64,000 bases of DNA from Burkholderia pyrrocinia (GCF_018417535.1 NZ_CP070977.1:806001-870000); one strand, 5' to 3'. Shown: positions 18,630 through 27,924, numbered from the stretch's first letter. Notes: generated by a model from the sequence alone, not told the origin. A program made the numbers and translations.

Positions 18630-20186
18630 TCAATCGATCTCTTTTTGCCATGCCGCGAAGAGGCCGCCGACGAGTGCAACGCCCGCGAGGAAGTAAAAGC
18701 CGTCGAGCGATGCCAGGAACGACGCCTGTTGCGCGACCATTCGGGCGATGGCGGCAATCGCGAGGCCGTGCGCCTCGTTCAGCGCGTGGCCGGCCGCTGC
18801 ATAGCTGCGTGTCAGGGTGTCGACGGTCTGCTGAAACAGCGGATCGAACACGTTCGCGCGCTCGACGAGCCGCGTCTGGTGCACGGCCACGCGATGCTGC
18901 TCGACGATGATCACCGACGACGTCGCGAACGAGATCGTCAGTTGCCTCACGATGTTCTTCAGCCGGTAGCCGTGCGTATATTCGTCGATCGCGAAGATCC
19001 GGAACGTCAGGTTGGCCACCGGCAGCACGATGAAGAGCAGCAACAGCCCGCGCAGCAGCAGCGGCACGATCAGCGCGGCTTCGCCGACCTGCGGCGTCAT
19101 CCGCGTCATCCACAGTGCGGCCGTGACGGCGATCGCGAACCCCGGCACGACGAACCACTTCTTGTGCGTGACGAATTTCGCGTAGCGCAGGTAGGCGAAC
19201 AGCGCGGTGGCCGAAATCAGCGACATCGTGCCCACCAGACGCCCGGCGTTCTCGACCGGATAGCCAAGCCCGCTTTCGAGAAACCGCGATGTCAGGTAAC
19301 TGAAACCCGTCGTCTCGTAGTAATAAAACATGTAGAGCAGCAGCCCGACCTGGAACGTCCGCTCGCGGAACGCATGCAGCCGCACGAGCGGCGTCGGGTG
19401 ATGCCACTGGTGATACGCGAACCACGCGAGTGCGCCGATCCCCGCGATCGTCAGCAGGATCAGCATCGGCGAGCCGCTGTAGAGCTGGTAATGCACCTGT
19501 TGCAGCACGATCTGCAGCGCCCCTTGCGCGAGCGCAAACACGACATACGGCCAGAAGTGCCCGGAACCGCGTTCGTCGTCGGGGGCTCTGCCCGAATCGG
19601 GCAGCGTGAGCAGCGCGAGGATCGCGAACGCGATGCCGGCGGGCGCCGTGCACGCGAACAGCGCGCGCCACGTCGAATGCGCGACGAGCAACCCGCCGAC
19701 GATCGGCGCGAGCGCGCTGCCGAGCAGGATCATGATCAGGAACGCGCGCGTCGCGGGCGGCCGTTCCTGCGGCTTGAAGCTGATCTGGATCAGGATCCGG
19801 CACGCGCCCATCATCGGGCCGATGAAATACCCCTGGAAACCGCGCGCGAACGCGAGTTCCAGCGACGTATCGGCGAGCGCGGCCGCGATCGCGCCGAACG
19901 AGAACATCAGCATGCAGCCCGCGACATAGCGGCGATGCCCGAGCCGGTCGACCCACCATTGCTGCTGCAGGATGCCGAGTACGGCGGTGACCGCATACGC
20001 GCTCGACGACCACACGAGTTCGTCGGGCGATGCGTTGATGCCGCCCGCAATGTAGCTCGCGAAGAACGAGAAGACCGCGTTGTCGAAGTAGTCGATGCCG
20101 GTGACGAGCGCGAGCGCCCACGGGAACAAGTCCGCGCGCAGGTTCGCGCGGCTCCACAGCGGCGAGCGGCCGGGCACCGCGTTCAT
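18630..20186 (-). CDS. MFS exporter, DHA2/EmrB-like
   Basis: This 518-residue transporter has about 14 hydrophobic segments. The N-terminal half shows the DHA motif pattern (VDRLGHRRYVAGC as motif A, ARGFQGYFIGPMMG as the proline/glycine-rich antiporter-type segment). Its start overlaps the stop of the upstream merR gene by 4 nt (ATGA), so regulator and pump form one translationally coupled unit. Such pumps use the proton gradient to expel drugs or toxic organics. The substrate is unknown. The central loop is rich in charged residues (SGRAPDDERGS). Confidence 0.9.
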   Translation of the reverse strand: MNAVPGRSPLWSRANLRADLFPWALALVTGIDYFDNAVFSFFASYIAGGINASPDELVWSSSAYAVTAVLGILQQQWWVDRLGHRRYVAGCMLMFSFGAIAAALADTSLELAFARGFQGYFIGPMMGACRILIQISFKPQERPPATRAFLIMILLGSALAPIVGGLLVAHSTWRALFACTAPAGIAFAILALLTLPDSGRAPDDERGSGHFWPYVVFALAQGALQIVLQQVHYQLYSGSPMLILLTIAGIGALAWFAYHQWHHPTPLVRLHAFRERTFQVGLLLYMFYYYETTGFSYLTSRFLESGLGYPVENAGRLVGTMSLISATALFAYLRYAKFVTHKKWFVVPGFAIAVTAALWMTRMTPQVGEAALIVPLLLRGLLLLFIVLPVANLTFRIFAIDEYTHGYRLKNIVRQLTISFATSSVIIVEQHRVAVHQTRLVERANVFDPLFQQTVDTLTRSYAAAGHALNEAHGLAIAAIARMVAQQASFLASLDGFYFLAGVALVGGLFAAWQKEID

Positions 20187-20683
20187 TCGCGATCCTTGCG
20201 CGCGCGCCGGGTTCCGGCTTCGGCCTGCCGCTGCGCGATCAGCGCATCGGGGCTTTCGCCGGCGAGACGCCGCTCGACGTAGTCGATGTCGTGCTGCAGT
20301 TCCTTGCGCAGCGCGACTGCTTCCTTCAGCTCGCGCTGGACGGCCGCGATCCGCCGGTCGAGCGTGCCGATCTGCTCGGCGAGGCCGGTGCGGATGTCGC
20401 GCAGCGACGCATCCGAGTAGCGGCGCCGGCCGTCACCAGTTTCTTCCAGCGGGCGCTTCAGCATTTCAGTGATGCCATGCAGCGAGAAGCCGAGCGCGCG
20501 CAGGCGCAGGATGCGCGCGAAGCGCTCGAGGTCGGCTTCGTCGTAGAGGCGGTAGCGGCCTTCGCTGCGCGACGGCGTGACGAGCCCGCGCTCTTCGTAA
20601 TACTTCAGCGTGCGCGGCGTGACGCCGAGCCGCGACGCGGCATCGCTCACGGTCAGCAGCGGGGTGGAGGTGTCGTTCGGCAT
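20183..20683 (-). CDS. MerR-family regulator of the adjacent MFS pump
   Basis: In this 166-residue protein a MerR winged helix (LTVSDAASRLGVTPRTLKYY, about residues 9-28) is followed by a long coiled coil (about 95-145) and a basic tail. No cysteine is present. The gene overlaps the MFS exporter by ATGA, and its own promoter carries an AACCTG/CAGGTT dyad, so it most probably senses a pump substrate and activates both genes. This layout is typical of MerR-controlled multidrug exporters. The inducing compound cannot be deduced. Confidence 0.88.
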   Translation of the reverse strand: MPNDTSTPLLTVSDAASRLGVTPRTLKYYEERGLVTPSRSEGRYRLYDEADLERFARILRLRALGFSLHGITEMLKRPLEETGDGRRRYSDASLRDIRTGLAEQIGTLDRRIAAVQRELKEAVALRKELQHDIDYVERRLAGESPDALIAQRQAEAGTRRARKDRE

Positions 20684-20718
20684 CGGGAGGCGGTGGATTC
20701 GATCGGGGCGATGACGCG

Positions 20719-20752
20719 ATTATAGATCAACCTGTACGTTCACGTTCAGGTT
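20719..20752 (-). promoter_or_regulatory. Promoter and MerR operator for the merR-MFS unit
   Basis: On the minus strand a perfect TATAAT (complement of 20719-20724) lies just downstream of the dyad AACCTG-12 nt-CAGGTT (20729-20734 and 20747-20752). The dyad occupies the stretch where the -35 and the spacer should be, as in MerR-activated promoters. No good -35 hexamer exists at 17 bp, which again suggests an activator-dependent, long-spacer promoter. Confidence 0.7.
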
Positions 20753-20759
20753 GGGATCG

Positions 20760-20796
20760 AAAAACGGCCGCCGGGCGAGATGCGCGGGCGGCCGTT
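20760..20796 (-). terminator. Intrinsic terminator of rho
   Basis: A 10-bp GC-rich stem (arm AACGGCCGCC, 20763-20772 with 20787-20796) with a 14-nt loop, followed on the minus strand by TTT. It lies directly downstream of the rho stop codon. Confidence 0.75.
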
Positions 20797-20814
20797 CGTT
20801 GCGGGGCGGGGCGA

Positions 20815-22077
20815 TCAGCCGCCGCGGCGCATCAGGTCGAAGAACTCGGAGTTGCTCTTCGTCTGGCGGATCTTGTCGAGCAGGAATTCCATTGCCTCGA
20901 CTTCGTCCATGTCGTGGATGAACTTGCGGAGCACCCAGATCTTTTGGAGGATCTCGGGCTTGATCAGCATTTCCTCGCGGCGCGTGCCCGACTTGTTCAG
21001 GTTGATCGACGGATACACGCGCTTTTCAGCGAGGCGGCGCTCGAGGTGCACTTCCATGTTGCCGGTGCCCTTGAACTCTTCGTAGATCACGTCGTCCATG
21101 CGGCTGCCGGTTTCGATCAGCGCGGTGCCGATGATCGTCAGCGAACCGCCTTCCTCGATGTTGCGCGCCGCGCCGAAGAAGCGCTTGGGACGCTGCAGCG
21201 CGTTCGCGTCGACACCGCCCGTCAGCACCTTGCCCGATGCCGGGATCACGGTGTTGTATGCACGTGCGAGACGCGTGATCGAGTCGAGCAGGATCACGAC
21301 GTCGTGCTTCATTTCGACGAGGCGCTTGGCCTTCTCGATCACCATTTCGGCGACCTGGACGTGGCGCGTGGCCGGTTCGTCGAACGTCGATGCGATCACT
21401 TCGCCGGCGACCGAGCGCTGCATTTCGGTCACTTCTTCAGGGCGCTCGTCGATCAGCAGCACGAACAGGATCACGTCCGGGTGGTTCTGCTTGATCGCGT
21501 GCGCGATGTGCTGGAGCATCACGGTCTTGCCCGACTTCGGCGACGCGACGAGCAGGCCGCGCTGGCCCTTGCCGATCGGCGCGATCATGTCGATGATGCG
21601 GCCCGTGACGTTCTCTTCGCCGCGCATTTCGCGCTCGAGCGACAACGGCTTGTTCGGGTGCAGCGGCGTGAGGTTCTCGAACATGATCTTGTGTTTCGAG
21701 GCCTCGGGCGGCTGCCCGTTGACTTTGTCGACCTTCACCAGCGCGAAGTAGCGCTCGCCGTCCTTCGGCGTGCGGACTTCACCTTCGATGGTGTCGCCGG
21801 TGTGCAGGTTGAAGCGGCGGATCTGCGACGGGCTGATATAGATGTCGTCGGTGCTCGCGAGGTACGACATTTCCGGCGAGCGCAGGAAGCCGAAGCCGTC
21901 CGGCAGCACTTCGAGCGTACCGTCGCCGAAGATCGTCTCTCCCGTCTTGGCGCGCTTTTTAAGAATGGCGAACATCAACTCCTGCTTGCGCAGGCGGTTC
22001 GCGTTTTCGATCTCGAGGCCATTGGCCATTTCGATCAGTTCGGACACGTGCAGAGACTTGAGCTCGGATAAATGCAT
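20815..22077 (-). CDS. rho: Transcription termination factor Rho
   Basis: This 420-residue hexameric RNA helicase has the N-terminal RNA-binding cold-shock-like domain (about 48-120, [18 protein letters not shown]) and the ATPase domain with Walker A SPKSGKT at 179-185. The length equals that of standard proteobacterial Rho (about 419), with no N-terminal insertion domain. It releases RNA polymerase at rut-type terminators. It has its own promoter with an extended -10 and an intrinsic terminator. Confidence 0.98.
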   Translation of the reverse strand: MHLSELKSLHVSELIEMANGLEIENANRLRKQELMFAILKKRAKTGETIFGDGTLEVLPDGFGFLRSPEMSYLASTDDIYISPSQIRRFNLHTGDTIEGEVRTPKDGERYFALVKVDKVNGQPPEASKHKIMFENLTPLHPNKPLSLEREMRGEENVTGRIIDMIAPIGKGQRGLLVASPKSGKTVMLQHIAHAIKQNHPDVILFVLLIDERPEEVTEMQRSVAGEVIASTFDEPATRHVQVAEMVIEKAKRLVEMKHDVVILLDSITRLARAYNTVIPASGKVLTGGVDANALQRPKRFFGAARNIEEGGSLTIIGTALIETGSRMDDVIYEEFKGTGNMEVHLERRLAEKRVYPSINLNKSGTRREEMLIKPEILQKIWVLRKFIHDMDEVEAMEFLLDKIRQTKSNSEFFDLMRRGG

Positions 22078-22156
22078 ACGGAGAACCCGCCAGGGAGGAG
22101 AAGCGACGAAAGAAATAAGGGAGGAGGGCGAGCGGAAGCGCTCAGAGACTTAAATG

Positions 22157-22182
22157 CGTCTTGTAGACGTTTTTTAATTCTA
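22157..22182 (-). promoter_or_regulatory. rho promoter -10 region and leader hairpin
   Basis: On the minus strand the sequence TGCTAGAAT provides an extended -10 (TGn followed by TAGAAT, complement of 22177-22182) about 100 bp before the rho start codon. No good -35 is visible, consistent with extended -10 use. Just downstream in the leader is a small CGTCT-3 nt-AGACG hairpin (22157-22169). rho leaders are sites of autoregulation in enterobacteria; whether that applies here is unknown. Confidence 0.5.
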
Positions 22183-22231
22183 GCATAGGCCGATTCGCGC
22201 TTGAGCGGCCGATCGGCGGCTTGACGGCGGA

Positions 22232-22253
22232 CGTGTTGCCGGTTGACAACACG
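22232..22253 (-). terminator. Hairpin downstream of trxA
   Basis: A 7-bp stem (CGTGTTG with CAACACG) and 8-nt loop lie 19-40 bp past the trxA stop. There is no T run, so it is at best a weak terminator or a 3'-end stabilising hairpin between trxA and rho. Confidence 0.35.
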
Positions 22254-22271
22254 CCCGCGGAACTGCCGGTA

Positions 22272-22598
22272 TTACAGGTGGCTGTCCAGGAATGCGGTGA
22301 GCTGCGACTTCGACAGCGCGCCGACCTTCTGCGCGGCGGCCGCGCCGTTCTTGAACAGGATCAGCGTCGGGATGCCGCGCACGCCGAACTTCGCGGGCGT
22401 TGCCTGGTTGTCGTCGACGTTGATCTTCGCGATCTGCAGCTTGTCGCCGTAGTCCTTCGCGACTTCGTCGAGGATCGGGGCGATCATTTTGCACGGGCCG
22501 CACCATTCGGCCCAGAAATCGACGAGCACGGGCTTGTCGGACTTGACGACGTCCTGTTCGAACGATGCGTCGCTGATGTGTTTGATCTGTTCGCTCAT
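22272..22598 (-). CDS. trxA: Thioredoxin 1
   Basis: This 108-residue protein has the thioredoxin active site WCGPC at residues 32-36 and the cis-proline region ([14 protein letters not shown]). Length and sequence are those of TrxA. It reduces disulphides in ribonucleotide reductase, PAPS reductase and peroxiredoxins in the cytoplasm. AGAGG precedes the start. It lies upstream of rho on the same strand, an arrangement also seen in enterobacteria. Confidence 0.97.
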   Translation of the reverse strand: MSEQIKHISDASFEQDVVKSDKPVLVDFWAEWCGPCKMIAPILDEVAKDYGDKLQIAKINVDDNQATPAKFGVRGIPTLILFKNGAAAAQKVGALSKSQLTAFLDSHL

Positions 22599-22927
22599 TG
22601 GGTCAATACCTCTTACGGTTCGGGGACTGCCTGCTTGCGCGTTGCGGCGTACCGGCCGCCGTAGGCTGCCGGCCGCTGCGGCAGGTCACTCCGCTCTCCG
22701 GAAAGGAGGGGGCGTAAGCGCTGCATGCCGCGGCTCGCGGGTCGTTCGGGCGTCATATTAGCCTAAATTGCTATCTGCTGCGGGCGGCGATAGTAGCCGT
22801 TACGCGAGTAGGGGTACGACGCGACGTTCGACCGTTGTGCCCTGCAGGTGGAGGCCGGCTCGTAAATTACAAGGGGGCGGCATATATGTAGCGATCCGGG
22901 TGGCTGGACGCGCGCTGGCTGGCAGGG

Positions 22928-22949
22928 TTGTTCGCATTGATGCGAACAA
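22928..22949. promoter_or_regulatory. 22-bp palindrome upstream of the SRP RNA gene
   Basis: A perfect 10-bp inverted repeat (arm TTGTTCGCAT) with a 2-nt spacer ends 27 bp before the -10 hexamer of the 4.5S RNA promoter. A partial copy, TCGCATTCAT, follows at 22954-22963 in the -35 region. The stretch 22599-22927 between trxA and this site contains no gene I can support. The palindrome looks like a dimeric repressor or activator site; the protein is unknown. Confidence 0.5.
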
Positions 22950-22976
22950 ACGGTCGCATTCATCCGGAAGCGGTGA

Positions 22977-22982
22977 TAGAAT
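22977..22982 (+). promoter_or_regulatory. -10 hexamer of the 4.5S RNA promoter
   Basis: TAGAAT lies 7 nt before the predicted RNA 5' end. No good -35 hexamer is seen at 16-18 bp. Confidence 0.6.
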
Positions 22983-22989
22983 ATGCCGT

Positions 22990-23086
22990 GACGGGCCTCC
23001 TCGCATGGTGGGGCGGTGAACCTGGTCAGGTCGGGAACGAAGCAGCCACAATCGTTTTCCGCCAGTGCCGAGGGTCGGGCTCGTCA
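22990..23086 (+). ncRNA. ffs: Signal recognition particle 4.5S RNA (small bacterial type)
   Basis: The diagnostic SRP tetraloop and symmetric-loop region is present: TGGTCAGGTCGGGAACGAAG followed by CAGCCA, near identical to the E. coli 4.5S RNA core. The flanks pair to make the long hairpin: GACGGGCC with GGCTCGTC at the ends, and CCTCG with CGAGG inside. The RNA binds Ffh and docks with FtsY to target membrane proteins co-translationally. It lies upstream of dnaX, as in E. coli. The exact ends are estimated to within a few nucleotides. Confidence 0.93.
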
Positions 23087-23096
23087 CCTTCCTTCT

Positions 23097-23120
23097 CGCC
23101 CCGTTCGCAGGGCGTTTTTT
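23097..23120 (+). terminator. Intrinsic terminator after 4.5S RNA
   Basis: A CGCCC-8 nt-GGGCG stem followed by six T residues, about 10 nt past the SRP RNA. Confidence 0.75.
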
Positions 23121-23215
23121 ATTTCCGCGTCACACTCCGTTTTGCCTGCACCTTGCCCGTCTTCCGCACCGTTTCGCGTGTCGGCGCGACGCAGCGTTAC
23201 TGATACAATTTCCCG

Positions 23216-25615
23216 ATGACCTATCAAGTTCTCGCACGCAAGTGGCGTCCGAAGGATTTCGCTTCGCTCGTCGGCCAGGAGCACGTCGTCAGGGCGCTCA
23301 CGCACGCGCTCGACGGCGGGCGTCTCCATCACGCCTATCTGTTTACCGGAACCCGCGGCGTCGGCAAGACGACGCTGTCGCGGATCTTCGCGAAGGCACT
23401 CAACTGTGAAACCGGCGTCACGTCGCAACCGTGCGGCGTGTGTCGTGCCTGTCGCGAGATCGACGAGGGGCGTTTCGTCGATTACGTCGAGATGGATGCC
23501 GCGAGCAACCGCGGCGTCGACGAAATGGCCGCGCTGCTCGAGCGCGCGGTGTACGCGCCCGTCGATGCGCGCTTCAAGGTCTACATGATCGACGAAGTGC
23601 ACATGCTGACGAACCACGCGTTCAACGCGATGCTGAAGACGCTCGAGGAGCCGCCGCCGCACGTCAAGTTCATCCTCGCGACGACCGATCCGCAGAAAAT
23701 TCCCGTCACCGTGCTGTCGCGCTGCCTGCAGTTCAACCTGAAGCAGATGCCGGCCGGGCACATCGTGTCGCATCTCGAGCGGATCCTCGGCGAAGAGCAG
23801 ATCACGTTCGAACCGCAGGCGCTGCGCCTGCTCGCGCGTGCCGCGCAGGGCAGCATGCGCGACGCGCTGTCCCTCACCGACCAGGCGATCGCCTATTCGG
23901 CGAACGAGGTGACCGAGTCGGCCGTGTCGGGCATGCTCGGCGCGCTCGACCAGACTTACATGGTGCGCCTGCTCGACGCGCTCGCGGCCGGCGGCGGCAC
24001 GGAAGTCCTCGCGATAGCCGACGAGATGTCGCTGCGCAGCCTGTCGTTCTCGACCGCATTGCAGGATCTCGCGAGCCTGCTGCACCGGATTGCGTGGGCA
24101 CAATTCGCGCCGGGCTCGGTGCTCGACGAATGGCCGGAAGCGGCCGACCTGCGCCGCTTCGCGGCGACGCTGAGCCCCGAACAGGTTCAGTTGTTCTATC
24201 AGATCGCGACGGTCGGCCGTGCGGAGCTCGGCCTTGCGCCGGACGAGTACGCCGGTTTCACGATGACGCTGCTGCGGATGCTCGCGTTCGAACCGGCCGT
24301 TGCCGCCGGCAGTGCATCGGGCGGCCAGCCGTCCGTGCCGCGTGCCGTGCCGGGCCCGCGCGCTGCCGCGGCTTCGGCCGCTGCGGCGAAGCCGGTATCG
24401 GCTGCACCCGTCGAGGCAGTGCGTCCGCAGGCTGCCGCACCGGCTGCACCGGCTGCACCCGTTGCACCCGTTGCACCCGTTGCACCGGCCGCGCGATCAG
24501 CAGCACCGGCACAGTCCGGCGACGAAGCAGGCCGGCCGGTGGTGAAGCCGGCTGCTGCTCCGGCATCCGCGCCGGCTTCGGTTGATGCACAAGTTGTCGA
24601 GACGCCGCAGCCGGAAACGAATCCGGCGCCGCAAGCGGTGACGGCCGGCGATATGCCGCCACCGGCCCGCAAGGAACCCGAACAGCTTGCCGCTGCCGCT
24701 GTCGTCGCCGTTGCGCAGCGAAACGACGAACCGGCTACGCCGGCCGAACCGGTGCCGCGCGCTGCGCCGTCCGAGCCCGCCGCGCGTCCGGCTTTGCGCG
24801 CAGGCGGTGCCGCCGCCGCGCTCGACGTGCTGCGCAATGCGGGGATGCGCGTGTCGTCCGACCGTGCGCGAGCAGGTGCCGCCCCGAAACCGACGGTGCC
24901 GACGGCCGCCGAGAAGCCGGCTGCACCGCGCCCCGCCGTCCAGGTGCCGACGCCGCGCGCTGCCGCCCGTGCGCCGCAAGCAGCCGATTCGCGCCAGGCT
25001 TCGCCGCCGTGGGAGGACATCCCGCCGGACGACTACGTACCGCTCAGCGCCGACGAGATGTTCGGCGGGCCCGACGATGGTTTCGTCCCGGTGTTCGACA
25101 GCGGTCCCGACGATGTGCGCGTTGCGCCGAAGTTCGCGGAAGCGCGTCCGGCCGCGCCGGTCGACACGCGGCCGTTGCCGCCCGCGATCGCGCTCGATCC
25201 GATCGGCTTCGACGGCGAATGGCCGGCGCTGGCTGCGCGGTTGCCGCTGAAGGGCGTCGCGTACCAGCTCGCGTTCAACAGCGAACTGACGGCCGTCGAT
25301 GCGACGACATTGAAACTTTCCGTGCCGGTGCCGCAGTACGCGGACACCGCGCAGGTTGTGAAGCTGAAGGTCGCGCTGGCCGACGCGCTCGGCAAGCCGG
25401 TCGAGGTGGCGGTCGAGGTCGGGCCCGCACGGCGCACGGCGGCGGCGCTCGATGCGGCCGCGCGCGCGGCGCGCCAGCGCGAGGCCGAGCAGGAGATTCA
25501 CGGCGACCCGTTCGTGCAGCAGCTCGTGCGCGACTTCGGTGCACGCATCGTCGAGGGTTCGGTGCGTCCGCTCGCCGATTCCGCACCGGACGGCCCGCCG
25601 CCGACGCTGCATTGA
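23216..25615 (+). CDS. dnaX: DNA polymerase III tau subunit
   Basis: This 799-residue clamp-loader ATPase begins MTYQVLARKWRPKDF and has Walker A GTRGVGKT at 45-52, zinc-binding cysteines C64, C73, C76 and C79, and AAA+ and lid domains up to about residue 360. A long Ala/Pro-rich linker (about 366-600) follows, with an in-frame APV/APA tandem repeat near residues 409-425, then the C-terminal tau domain that contacts the alpha polymerase (about 640-780). No slippery A-AAA-AAG element is evident, so I have no evidence for a frameshifted gamma product. It is followed by ybaB and recR, the usual order. Confidence 0.96.
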   Translation: MTYQVLARKWRPKDFASLVGQEHVVRALTHALDGGRLHHAYLFTGTRGVGKTTLSRIFAKALNCETGVTSQPCGVCRACREIDEGRFVDYVEMDAASNRGVDEMAALLERAVYAPVDARFKVYMIDEVHMLTNHAFNAMLKTLEEPPPHVKFILATTDPQKIPVTVLSRCLQFNLKQMPAGHIVSHLERILGEEQITFEPQALRLLARAAQGSMRDALSLTDQAIAYSANEVTESAVSGMLGALDQTYMVRLLDALAAGGGTEVLAIADEMSLRSLSFSTALQDLASLLHRIAWAQFAPGSVLDEWPEAADLRRFAATLSPEQVQLFYQIATVGRAELGLAPDEYAGFTMTLLRMLAFEPAVAAGSASGGQPSVPRAVPGPRAAAASAAAAKPVSAAPVEAVRPQAAAPAAPAAPVAPVAPVAPAARSAAPAQSGDEAGRPVVKPAAAPASAPASVDAQVVETPQPETNPAPQAVTAGDMPPPARKEPEQLAAAAVVAVAQRNDEPATPAEPVPRAAPSEPAARPALRAGGAAAALDVLRNAGMRVSSDRARAGAAPKPTVPTAAEKPAAPRPAVQVPTPRAAARAPQAADSRQASPPWEDIPPDDYVPLSADEMFGGPDDGFVPVFDSGPDDVRVAPKFAEARPAAPVDTRPLPPAIALDPIGFDGEWPALAARLPLKGVAYQLAFNSELTAVDATTLKLSVPVPQYADTAQVVKLKVALADALGKPVEVAVEVGPARRTAAALDAAARAARQREAEQEIHGDPFVQQLVRDFGARIVEGSVRPLADSAPDGPPPTLH

Positions 25616-25657
25616 ACTGACCGCACCGCGACAGGCACAATCACGCCCACACATTGG

Positions 25658-25682
25658 CCGGCACGCGCCGCGTGCCGGTTTT
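25658..25682 (+). terminator. Intrinsic terminator after dnaX
   Basis: A 9-bp stem (arm CCGGCACGC) with a 3-nt loop, then TTTTC. It lies between dnaX and ybaB, so ybaB may need read-through or its own promoter. Confidence 0.65.
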
Positions 25683-25707
25683 CACACGATCAAGAAGGAG
25701 TATTCCC

Positions 25708-26034
25708 ATGTTGAAAGGCAACCTCGCCGGACTGATGAAGCAAGCGCAGCAAATGCAGGAAAACATGAAGAAGATGCAGGAGCAGCTTGCGCTGATCGAA
25801 GTCGAAGGGCAGTCGGGGGCGGGCCTCGTCAAGGTGACGATGACGTGCCGCAACGAAGTGCGTCGCGTGTCGATCGACCCGAGCCTGCTCGCGGACGACA
25901 AGGACATGCTCGAGGATCTCGTCGCGGCCGCGTTCAACGACGCCGTGCGCAAGGCCGAAGCGACGTCGCAGGAAAAGATGAGCGGCATGACGTCGGGCCT
26001 GCCGCTGCCCCCGGGCTTCAAGCTGCCGTTCTGA
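25708..26034 (+). CDS. ybaB: YbaB/EbfC nucleoid-associated protein
   Basis: This 108-residue protein has an N-terminal helical heptad region ([35 protein letters not shown]) and the C-terminal [17 protein letters not shown] tail of the YbaB/EbfC family. Family members are dimers that bind DNA as tweezers and coat the nucleoid. AAGGAG precedes the ATG at 25708; an upstream in-frame GTG or ATG is not supported. It lies between dnaX and recR as in most proteobacteria. Confidence 0.95.
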   Translation: MLKGNLAGLMKQAQQMQENMKKMQEQLALIEVEGQSGAGLVKVTMTCRNEVRRVSIDPSLLADDKDMLEDLVAAAFNDAVRKAEATSQEKMSGMTSGLPLPPGFKLPF

Positions 26035-26065
26035 GCGCGGCGTCCTTGCCACTGTTTGCCGCCGT

Positions 26066-26662
26066 ATGAAACAGCCGTCTGCCCTGTCCGCTCTCGTCGA
26101 AGCGTTGCGCGTGCTGCCCGGCGTCGGGCCGAAATCCGCGCAGCGCATGGCGGTCCACCTGATGCAGCACGACCGCGAGGGCGCTGAGCGGCTGGGCCGG
26201 TCGCTGCTGTTCGCGACCGAGCACCTGCAGCACTGCGAGAAGTGCAACACGTTCACCGAAGCACAGATTTGCGAGGTCTGCAGCGACGAGGAACGTGACC
26301 CGACGCTGCTGTGCGTCGTCGAGACGCCTGCCGATCAGATCATGCTCGAGCAGACGATGACTTACCGCGGGCTGTATTTCGTGCTGATGGGGCGACTGAG
26401 CCCGCTCGACGGGATCGGCCCGAAGGAAATCCATTTCGACCGCCTCGTGCGCCGCGCGTCCGACGGAATCGTCAAGGAAGTCGTGCTCGCGACCAACTTC
26501 ACGAACGAAGGCGAAGCCACCGCGCACTACCTCGGCCAGACGCTGAAGGCGCGCGGCCTTGCGGTCACGCGCCTCGCGCGCGGCGTGCCGGTGGGCGGCG
26601 AGCTCGAATACGTCGACGCGGGCACCATCGCCCGCGCGATGCTCGATCGCCGCACGATGTAA
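26066..26662 (+). CDS. recR: Recombination mediator RecR
   Basis: This 198-residue protein has the N-terminal helix-hairpin-helix ([16 protein letters not shown]), a four-cysteine zinc finger (C57, C60, C69, C72), a Toprim domain ([15 protein letters not shown] onward) and the C-terminal Walker-B-like region. With RecO and RecF it loads RecA onto SSB-coated gaps. Full length for the family. It is 31 bp after ybaB and likely shares its transcript. Confidence 0.97.
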   Translation: MKQPSALSALVEALRVLPGVGPKSAQRMAVHLMQHDREGAERLGRSLLFATEHLQHCEKCNTFTEAQICEVCSDEERDPTLLCVVETPADQIMLEQTMTYRGLYFVLMGRLSPLDGIGPKEIHFDRLVRRASDGIVKEVVLATNFTNEGEATAHYLGQTLKARGLAVTRLARGVPVGGELEYVDAGTIARAMLDRRTM

Positions 26663-26710
26663 GCGGGGCGCCGCTTGCCGGCGGCGCCGTTCCTCATGCC
26701 AGGGAGACAC

Positions 26711-27916
26711 ATGAGCACCAGCCAGGGCCCGCTCGCGGGCGTCAAAGTGCTCGAATTCGGAACGCTGATCGCGGGGCCGTTCGCGTCGCGGCTGTTCGCC
26801 GAATTCGGCGCGGAAGTGATCAAGATCGAGGATCCGAACGGCGGCGACCCGCTGCGCAAGTGGCGCAAGCTCCACCCGGAGCAGGGCGGCACGTCGCTGT
26901 GGTGGTCCGTCCAGGCGCGCAACAAGAAGTCGGTCACGCTCAACCTGAAATCCGATGCCGGCAAGGCGATCGCGCGGCAACTCGCGAGCGAGGCCGACAT
27001 CGTGATCGAGAACTTCCGTCCCGGCCTGCTCGAAAAGCTCGGGCTCGGCTACGACGTGCTGTCGGCCGACAATCCGGGCCTCGTGATGGTGCGCCTGTCC
27101 GGCTACGGGCAGACGGGCCCGTACCGCGACCGGCCCGGTTTCGGCGCGATCGCCGAATCGATGGGCGGGCTGCGCCACATCACCGGCTATCCCGACCTGC
27201 CGCCGCCTCGCATCGGCATCTCGATCGGCGATTCGATCGCCGCGCTGCACGGCGTGATCGGCGCGCTGATGGCGCTCCATCACCGCAAGGTCAACGGCGG
27301 TGCGGGGCAGGTGGTCGACGTTGCGCTGTACGAAGCCGTATTCAACATGATGGAAAGCGTGGTGCCCGAATACGGCGTGTACGGGATGGTGCGCGAGCGT
27401 ACCGGCGCGTCGCTGCCGGGCATCGTCCCGTCGAATACGTATGCGTGCCGCGACGGCAGCATCGTGATCGGCGGCAACAGCGACCCGATCTTCAAGCGGC
27501 TGATGAAGGCGATCGAGCGCGACGACCTCGCCGACGATCCCGCGCTCGCGCGCAACGACGGGCGCGTGCCGCGCACGCAGGAAATCGACGACGCGATTGC
27601 CGCGTGGCTCGCGCCGCGCACGATCGACGACGCGCTCGCCGTGCTCAACGCGGCCGACGTGCCGGCCGGGCGCATCTACAGCGCCGCCGACATGTTCACC
27701 GATCCGCAGTTCGTCGCGCGGCAGATGATCCAGCGCTTCAAGCTTGCCGACGGCACCGACATTCCACTGCCGAACATCACGCCGAAGCTGTCGGACACGC
27801 CGGGCGAAACGCGCTGGCTCGGGCCGGAACTCGGCGAGCATACGGACGAGGTGCTGCGCGGCCTCGGCTATGACGCGCAGGCGATTGCCGCACTGCGCGA
27901 CGCGGGCGCGATCTGA
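26711..27916 (+). CDS. CaiB/BaiF family III CoA-transferase
   Basis: This 401-residue protein begins with [20 protein letters not shown], the classic family III start, and has the catalytic aspartate at D174 ([15 protein letters not shown]). Relatives transfer CoA between acids such as formate/oxalate, carnitine or succinate/hydroxy acids by a covalent aspartyl-CoA mechanism. The ATG at 26711 follows AGGGAG closely; an earlier start would add 12 residues without support. It stands alone between recR and surE, with no linked dehydrogenase or ligase, so the substrate is not assigned. Confidence 0.92.
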   Translation: MSTSQGPLAGVKVLEFGTLIAGPFASRLFAEFGAEVIKIEDPNGGDPLRKWRKLHPEQGGTSLWWSVQARNKKSVTLNLKSDAGKAIARQLASEADIVIENFRPGLLEKLGLGYDVLSADNPGLVMVRLSGYGQTGPYRDRPGFGAIAESMGGLRHITGYPDLPPPRIGISIGDSIAALHGVIGALMALHHRKVNGGAGQVVDVALYEAVFNMMESVVPEYGVYGMVRERTGASLPGIVPSNTYACRDGSIVIGGNSDPIFKRLMKAIERDDLADDPALARNDGRVPRTQEIDDAIAAWLAPRTIDDALAVLNAADVPAGRIYSAADMFTDPQFVARQMIQRFKLADGTDIPLPNITPKLSDTPGETRWLGPELGEHTDEVLRGLGYDAQAIAALRDAGAI

Positions 27917-27924
27917 GCGCAGAA

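Noticed and set aside
23216..25615. Programmed frameshift in dnaX making gamma
   Set aside because: No A-AAA-AAG type slippery run with a following hairpin was found in the expected region.
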